Origin: JAGXTF01 sp040376005
GTDB taxonomy: Bacteria; Bacteroidota; Bacteroidia; NS11-12g; UBA955
Assembly (NCBI GenBank): GCA_040376005.1
Contig: JBEIRK010000031.1
Span: 1 to 20,617, forward strand
Length of the DNA: 20,617 nucleotides
Direction of reading: 5' to 3'
The notes below the pieces were generated by a model. It searched no databases. It was not told where the DNA came from and was given only the letters and a program-made list of their open reading frames with translations. Positions 16,451 through 20,617 of this stretch are shown here, piece by piece. The position numbers were made by a program, and so were the translations under genes. The stretch's first letter is position 1, and each line of letters starts with the position of its first letter.

Positions 16451-16458
16451 TATATTTG
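16451..16458 (+). promoter_or_regulatory. Putative -7 box of the UvrD/PcrA helicase gene
   Basis: TATATTTG is a perfect match to TAnnTTTG and ends 7 nt before the ATG at 16466. A TTTG lies at 16423-16426, giving a 24-nt spacer, longer than the usual 19-21. It argues that the upstream TTG at 16424 is not the start, since that would place the box inside the gene. Confidence 0.42.
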
Positions 16459-16465
16459 CAGTTCC

Positions 16466-18769
16466 ATGCACGCTGATCCCTATGACCTCCCGCCTTATTT
16501 AGATGGATTGAATCCGGCCCAACTCGAAGCGGTTATTCAGACCGATGGTCCCGTTATGATCATAGCTGGTGCAGGTTCTGGTAAAACCAGGGTATTGACC
16601 ATGCGCATGGCACACCTTATACACCAAGGTGCGGACCCCTTTTCCATACTGGCACTCACCTTTACCAATAAAGCGGCGCGTGAAATGCGGCTGCGTATTG
16701 AAAAACAAGTGGGAGCTACGGCGCGAAACCTGTGGATGGGCACCTTTCACTCGGTGTTTGCGCGTATTCTGCGCATGGAGGCCGACCGTTTGGGCTACCC
16801 AAAAAACTTTACCATTTACGATACAGAAGATTCCAAAAGCTTGCTAAAAACCATCATCAAAGAATTCCAATTGGATGACAAGATTTACAAGCCTTCGATG
16901 GTCTTAAGCAGGATAAGCATGTGTAAAAACAACCTGATTGACGCCTACAGCTACACTGAAAATCAGGAGAACCTTATACAAGATAAAAACGCCAATAGGA
17001 CCCGTTTTCATGAAATATTCAAAGCCTATACTGAACGCTGTTTCCGCAGTGGCGCTATGGATTTTGATGACATATTGGTAAACACACATAAACTGTTTCG
17101 CGACCATATCGATGTATGCAACAAGTGGCAACACCGTTTCCACTATATCATGGTGGATGAGTACCAAGATACCAACCATGTTCAGTACATGATTACCAAG
17201 CGCTTAGCAGCGGTGCACCAAAACATTGCTGTGGTAGGTGATGATGCGCAAAGTATCTACGCATTTCGCGGAGCCAACATTCAGAACATCATTAACTTTA
17301 GTAAGGACTACCCTGATGTAAAGGTGTACAAGCTTGAACAAAACTACCGAAGCACCCAACATATCGTAAATGCAGCGGGTTCAGTAATCAAGCACAATAA
17401 AAAGCAGCTGGAAAAAGAAGTGTGGACTTCCAATGAGCCCGGCGACAAAATTCGCGTGGTGCGCAGCATTACGGAAGCTGAAGAAGCCCGATTTGTAGCC
17501 CAAAGTATTTTCGAGGAAAAGAACATCCACCAGATTCCCAATAAAGCGTTTGCCATCTTATACCGCACCAATTCTCAAAGCCGTGCCTTTGAAGAAGCCC
17601 TGAGAAAAGGCAATATTGATTATAAAATTTTTGGAGGCACAAGCTTCTACCAACGCAAGGAAATCAAGGATTTACTGGCCTACTTGCGCCTTACCATCAA
17701 CCCTGGTGATGAAGAAGCACTGAAGCGCATTATCAACTATCCTGCGCGGCAGATTGGGGACACCACAGTAAACAAACTCATTTATCTGGCAGGTGAGCAC
17801 AAGGTACCCGTATGGGAAATTATAGCCAACTGCCGAAAATACGCGGAACTTGGCACTGCTTCTGTGCGGGTTGACAATTTTGGCATGATGCTCAAGAGTT
17901 TCATGGGCATGACAGCTACCCACAATGCCTATGATTTGGCCATGCACATTGCAAGGCAAACGACCCTGCTCAAAACCCTGTATGAAGACAAAACCGTAGA
18001 AGGCGTTTCACGCTATGAAAATACAGTGGAATTGCTAAACGGTATCAAAGAATTTGTGGAGGATGATGAAAGTGAAAAAGAAAAGACCTTGGCCAACTTC
18101 TTGGAAGAGGTCGCCTTATATACTGATGATCCAAAAAACCAAGATCCGGATAGAGACTGCGTGAGCATAATGACCATACACCAAGCCAAGGGATTGGAAT
18201 ATCCGCATGTATATGTGGTCGGTTTGGAGGAAAACCTGTTCCCGTCTCAACTCAGTTTGAGCAGCCGCAGCGAGTTGGAAGAAGAGAGAAGGCTCTTTTA
18301 TGTAGCCATTACCCGCGCGGAGAAGAAGTTAAGTCTCACTTTTGCCACCAGCAGGTTTCGATATGGAAACTTGGTGCCCTGCGAGCCCAGTAGGTTTATA
18401 GAGGAAATCGACAGCCAGTACTTGGATATGAACATGGCCAGCTTGCGCAAGCCCGGTATGCATCAGGCTTTGAGCAATCAGCCTATGGGGAATATAAATC
18501 CCTTTAGCACGGGCACTACACGGACTTCTACCTTACTGAAGCAAGTAAGCCGCAGCAATACGCCGCCCACCCCACCGGTAGACCCCAATTTTGAGGAGGG
18601 CGATTTGTCGGGACTGAAAGCGGGCGACAAGGTGCAACACCAGCGTTTTGGCTTTGGCACAGTGACCGAATTGGAAGGCGAAGGTGTCAATAAAAAAGCT
18701 ACCGTTGTTTTCGATGGACTTGGAGAGAAAAAACTGGTATTGAAGTTTGCCAAAATGCGAATATTGTAA
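16466..18769 (+). CDS. uvrD: ATP-dependent 3'-5' DNA helicase, UvrD/PcrA/Rep family
   Basis: 767 residues from ATG 16466; the longer frame from TTG 16424 would overlap the -7 box. It is a superfamily 1A helicase that unwinds DNA in nucleotide-excision and mismatch repair and removes blocks from forks. All motifs are present: Q-motif LNPAQLEAV, Walker A AGAGSGKT (34-41), Ia ALTFTNKAAREM, Ib GTFHSVFARIL, Walker B/II VDEYQDTN with Asp231-Glu232, III VGDDAQSIYAFRGA, IV EQNYRST, V TIHQAKGLEYPHVYVVGLEENLFPS, VI EEERRLFYVAITRAEKKL (605-622). The C-terminus keeps the PcrA/UvrD Tudor-like module (LKAGDKVQHQRFGFGTVTELEG), which in homologues binds RNA polymerase. I cannot separate the names UvrD and PcrA from sequence. 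A membrane-protein gene follows after 13 bp, so they are probably co-transcribed. Confidence 0.96.
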   Translation: MHADPYDLPPYLDGLNPAQLEAVIQTDGPVMIIAGAGSGKTRVLTMRMAHLIHQGADPFSILALTFTNKAAREMRLRIEKQVGATARNLWMGTFHSVFARILRMEADRLGYPKNFTIYDTEDSKSLLKTIIKEFQLDDKIYKPSMVLSRISMCKNNLIDAYSYTENQENLIQDKNANRTRFHEIFKAYTERCFRSGAMDFDDILVNTHKLFRDHIDVCNKWQHRFHYIMVDEYQDTNHVQYMITKRLAAVHQNIAVVGDDAQSIYAFRGANIQNIINFSKDYPDVKVYKLEQNYRSTQHIVNAAGSVIKHNKKQLEKEVWTSNEPGDKIRVVRSITEAEEARFVAQSIFEEKNIHQIPNKAFAILYRTNSQSRAFEEALRKGNIDYKIFGGTSFYQRKEIKDLLAYLRLTINPGDEEALKRIINYPARQIGDTTVNKLIYLAGEHKVPVWEIIANCRKYAELGTASVRVDNFGMMLKSFMGMTATHNAYDLAMHIARQTTLLKTLYEDKTVEGVSRYENTVELLNGIKEFVEDDESEKEKTLANFLEEVALYTDDPKNQDPDRDCVSIMTIHQAKGLEYPHVYVVGLEENLFPSQLSLSSRSELEEERRLFYVAITRAEKKLSLTFATSRFRYGNLVPCEPSRFIEEIDSQYLDMNMASLRKPGMHQALSNQPMGNINPFSTGTTRTSTLLKQVSRSNTPPTPPVDPNFEEGDLSGLKAGDKVQHQRFGFGTVTELEGEGVNKKATVVFDGLGEKKLVLKFAKMRIL

Positions 18770-18782
18770 TGCTGTAAACGCT

Positions 18783-19478
18783 ATGGAAAACATTTCTACC
18801 GCAACCCACCTGATATTTATTGTAACCACAGCTTTTTCAATCTGGTTATTTAACCGCGCCACAGGAAGTCGTGGATTGGTATTTATTGCGCTGTTGGTTT
18901 TGGCCGCAGTGTATGCTATAGTTGCCAAAATGGGTTATTTCACCCAGCACCTGCAAGTCCCGCCGGCAATTGTATTTGTCCCTGCCATCAGTATTCTTGT
19001 TTTCTTGCTGTTTTTCTTCAGCAAAAGTGGCGGACAAATCCTCAATCTAGCAGATTTAAAAGCCTTAACGCTGCTGCATATTGTTCGCATCCCGGTAGAA
19101 TTGGTATTATATCTATTATATCTAGGCAAAACCGTACCCGAACTCATGACCTTTGCGGGCAGCAATCCAGATATCATATCAGGTATCACAGCGCCCATAG
19201 CCGTTTTGCTTTTTTGGAGGAAAGGGAAGTTAAACAAGGTAGGTTTGCTCATTTGGAATCTGGCTTGTTTGGCATTGCTGGTAAACATTGTATTGCGTGC
19301 AGCCTTGTCAGTACCGACGCCTTTGCAGCAATTCGGGTTCGAACAGCCCAATATAGCCATATTGTATTTCCCCTATGTGTGGCTGCCCGGAATCGTTGTT
19401 CCTGTAGTGTTCGCGGCGCATGTAGCATCCATTCGCCAATTGATTCGCAAGGACAATAGTCGTGCAAAACTTGTTTAA
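18783..19478 (+). CDS. Multi-pass membrane protein of unknown function
   Basis: 231 residues from the ATG at 18783; earlier in-frame codons from 18747 overlap the end of the helicase gene and are not needed. About seven hydrophobic segments are visible (roughly 5-24, 32-50, 60-79, 94-116, 128-146, 151-170, 196-220). Conserved-looking features are LHIVRIPVELVLYLLYLGK and ELMTFAGSNPDIISGITAP, with charged or polar residues (His, Arg, Glu) inside or next to helices. I recognise it as the sort of conserved membrane protein seen in Bacteroidota but cannot name a family or activity. It starts 13 bp after the helicase stop, so it is probably in the same transcript, which need not mean a shared function. 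No signal peptide is apparent beyond the first helix. Confidence 0.75.
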   Translation: MENISTATHLIFIVTTAFSIWLFNRATGSRGLVFIALLVLAAVYAIVAKMGYFTQHLQVPPAIVFVPAISILVFLLFFFSKSGGQILNLADLKALTLLHIVRIPVELVLYLLYLGKTVPELMTFAGSNPDIISGITAPIAVLLFWRKGKLNKVGLLIWNLACLALLVNIVLRAALSVPTPLQQFGFEQPNIAILYFPYVWLPGIVVPVVFAAHVASIRQLIRKDNSRAKLV

Positions 19479-19501
19479 ATCGAACTTTTGTTGTTATTTC
19501 G
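19471..19501 (+). promoter_or_regulatory. Weak candidate promoter for rpsP-rimM
   Basis: TTG (19471-19473) and TTATTTCG (19494-19501) are separated by exactly 20 nt. The -7-like box matches TAnnTTTG at only 4 of its 6 fixed positions, so this is tentative. It would start inside the last codons of the membrane-protein gene and give a leader of about 40 nt before the S16 start. Confidence 0.25.
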
Positions 19502-19546
19502 CGCCCCCGCAGGATGGATACCTGTGGAGTAAAACGAAATAAGAGA

Positions 19547-20161
19547 ATGTCTACTAAAATCAGATTACAAAGGCAGGGAAGAAAGAAACGTGCTTTCTTT
19601 CACATTGTGGTGGCGGATTCGCGTGCTCCGAGAGATGGCCGTTTCATTGAAAAAATTGGTACTTACAACCCAATTACCAATCCAGCAACGATTAACTTGA
19701 ACCTTGAAAGTTCAGTGAAGTGGTTGATGACTGGAGCCGAGCCAACTGACACAGCGCGTGCTATCCTAAGCTACAAAGGTGCCATGTACAAAAAACACCT
19801 CCAAGTTGGAGTTGTTAAGGGATCAATTACCCAGGAACAAGCGGATGCAAAATTTGCTGCCTGGATGGAAGAAAAAGACAACCGCATTCAGACCAAGCGC
19901 GACAAGCTGGCTAATGACAAGAACAGCAAACGTTCTGATGCATTGAAAGCTGAAAGTGCGAAGCGTGAAGCAATTGCTGCTAAAGTATTGGCAAAGACCA
20001 GTGAAGTAGTAGTAGAGGAATCTGAGGAAGTTGTTGAAGGCGCGGAAGGCGAAGTAGAAGTTGAAGAAACTGCTGCTGTAGCTGAAGAAACTGCTGCTGA
20101 AGAAACTCCAGCTGCTGAAGAAACTCCAGCTGCTGAAGAAAACACTGAAGATAACGCCTGA
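19547..20161 (+). CDS. rpsP: 30S ribosomal protein S16 with long acidic C-terminal extension
   Basis: 204 residues from the ATG at 19547 (MSTKIRLQRQGRKKRAFFHIV); the in-frame ATG at 19514 would add 11 residues not seen in S16. The S16 fold occupies about residues 1-85 with the signatures RLQRQGRKKRAFFHIVVADS, RDGRFIEKIGTYNP and WLMTGAEPTDTARAIL. It binds 16S rRNA early in 30S assembly. The rest (~85-204) is absent from E. coli S16 (82 residues): a Lys-rich helix-like part, then an acidic Glu/Ala/Val tail containing repeated EETPAA units. Extended S16 proteins are usual in Bacteroidota, and the tail length varies. rimM starts 9 bp downstream, the common rpsP-rimM order. Confidence 0.96.
   Translation: MSTKIRLQRQGRKKRAFFHIVVADSRAPRDGRFIEKIGTYNPITNPATINLNLESSVKWLMTGAEPTDTARAILSYKGAMYKKHLQVGVVKGSITQEQADAKFAAWMEEKDNRIQTKRDKLANDKNSKRSDALKAESAKREAIAAKVLAKTSEVVVEESEEVVEGAEGEVEVEETAAVAEETAAEETPAAEETPAAEENTEDNA
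20063..20142 (+). repeat. In-frame tandem repeat in the S16 tail
   Basis: Two copies of GAAGAAACTGCTGCT (20063-20077, 20084-20098) are followed by two identical 18-nt units GAAGAAACTCCAGCTGCT (20099-20116, 20117-20134) and the start of a third. They encode EETAA and EETPAA repeats. The exact identity of the 18-nt units points to recent slippage duplication. Confidence 0.8.
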
Positions 20162-20170
20162 TAAGGTTCT

Positions 20171-20617
20171 ATGCTGCCAAAGCTTCACTCCGCAGGACGT
20201 GTTGCCGGCAAACACGGTTTTAGCGGCGAGTTACATCTTGCCCTAAATTCGGATATAGATCCTAAAAGCATACAACAAGGGAATTTCCTTTTTGTCGAAT
20301 TCGACGGAAAGGGAGTTCCCTTTCTTATTGAATCATGGCGCGAGAAATCGCGCATTGTCAAGCTTATTGACGTAAATGATTCCACCAGAGCCAGTGAGTT
20401 GGAAGGCAAAACCCTCCTGCTCGAAGCACCGCATTTTGAAGAGGAAGACAATGAAGGTTCCTTGGTAGGTTTTGCGGTGAAAGTGGACAATACCATAATC
20501 GGACAGATACAAGCGGTGGAGGAATACCCCGCGGGATGGATGTTGGTGATTAAAAATTCAACTGACCCTGAATTCCTGATTCCATGGGTGGATGATTGGT
20601 TCATTGAGGCCGATGAA
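20171..20617 (+). CDS. rimM: Ribosome maturation factor RimM (3' end outside the window)
   Basis: The frame from the ATG at 20171 stays open to the last base, giving 149 codons of an expected ~170-180. RimM binds S19 and helps mature the 3' domain of 16S rRNA. The N-terminal RimM domain shows AGRVAGKHGFSGELHLAL (8-25) and the block QQGNFLFVEFDGKGVPFLIE; a PRC-barrel-like half begins around residue 96 (GSLVGFAVKVDNTIIGQIQ, EYPAGWMLVI, FLIPWVDDWFIE). These are typical of Bacteroidota RimM. It is 9 bp after rpsP and probably translated from the same mRNA. No frameshift is seen. Confidence 0.95.
   Translation, partial: MLPKLHSAGRVAGKHGFSGELHLALNSDIDPKSIQQGNFLFVEFDGKGVPFLIESWREKSRIVKLIDVNDSTRASELEGKTLLLEAPHFEEEDNEGSLVGFAVKVDNTIIGQIQAVEEYPAGWMLVIKNSTDPEFLIPWVDDWFIEADE

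Noticed and set aside
19823..20215. 130-codon Ser/Phe-rich frame on the minus strand
   Set aside because: It is antisense to the repetitive acidic tail of rpsP; its low-complexity composition is the mirror of the GAA/GCT repeats.

Overview
The window looks like chromosomal DNA from a free-living member of the Bacteroidota. Three lines of evidence support this. Two secreted proteins end in type IX secretion (T9SS) type A sorting domains. Several gene starts are preceded by the Bacteroidota-type -7 element TAnnTTTG rather than by strong Shine-Dalgarno sequences. Several families present are typical of the phylum (DUF4199, an Omp28-like protein, a very large alpha-2-macroglobulin-like protein, S16 with a long acidic tail). 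I cannot place it below phylum level from sequence alone.

Layout, left to right. (1) 1-551: the 3' end of a probable outer-membrane beta-barrel gene, convergent with an Omp28-like T9SS cargo gene (579-2708, minus). (2) 2799-5758, minus: a complete proton-translocating NAD(P)+ transhydrogenase operon, pntAA-pntAB-pntB, with a good candidate promoter and a strong intrinsic terminator. (3) 5774-7090, minus: a second T9SS cargo protein, with a PKD-like domain. It is divergent from a GNAT acetyltransferase (7186-7722, plus). (4) 7888-13788, plus: a 1966-residue exported alpha-2-macroglobulin-family protein that appears to have lost its thioester motif, preceded by a striking 24-bp palindrome. (5) 13789-14114: the only long gene-free stretch, containing small hairpins, a palindromic element and a degenerate heptanucleotide repeat. 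(6) 14115-16228, minus: a histidine kinase, a DUF4199 membrane protein and a DUF4256 protein. (7) 16466-20617, plus: a UvrD/PcrA helicase, a multi-pass membrane protein of unknown role, ribosomal protein S16 (rpsP) and the first 149 codons of rimM, which runs off the window.

Most of this is housekeeping or envelope biology: NADPH supply, periplasmic and surface proteins, one sensor kinase, DNA repair and ribosome assembly. I found no mobile element, CRISPR array, tRNA, rRNA, toxin-antitoxin pair or defence island, and no convincing new multi-gene system. The points most worth a second look are the thioester-less macroglobulin, the palindrome upstream of it, the repeat-rich gap after it, the very short distance between -7 boxes and start codons in several genes, and the odd 5' end of the histidine kinase gene.
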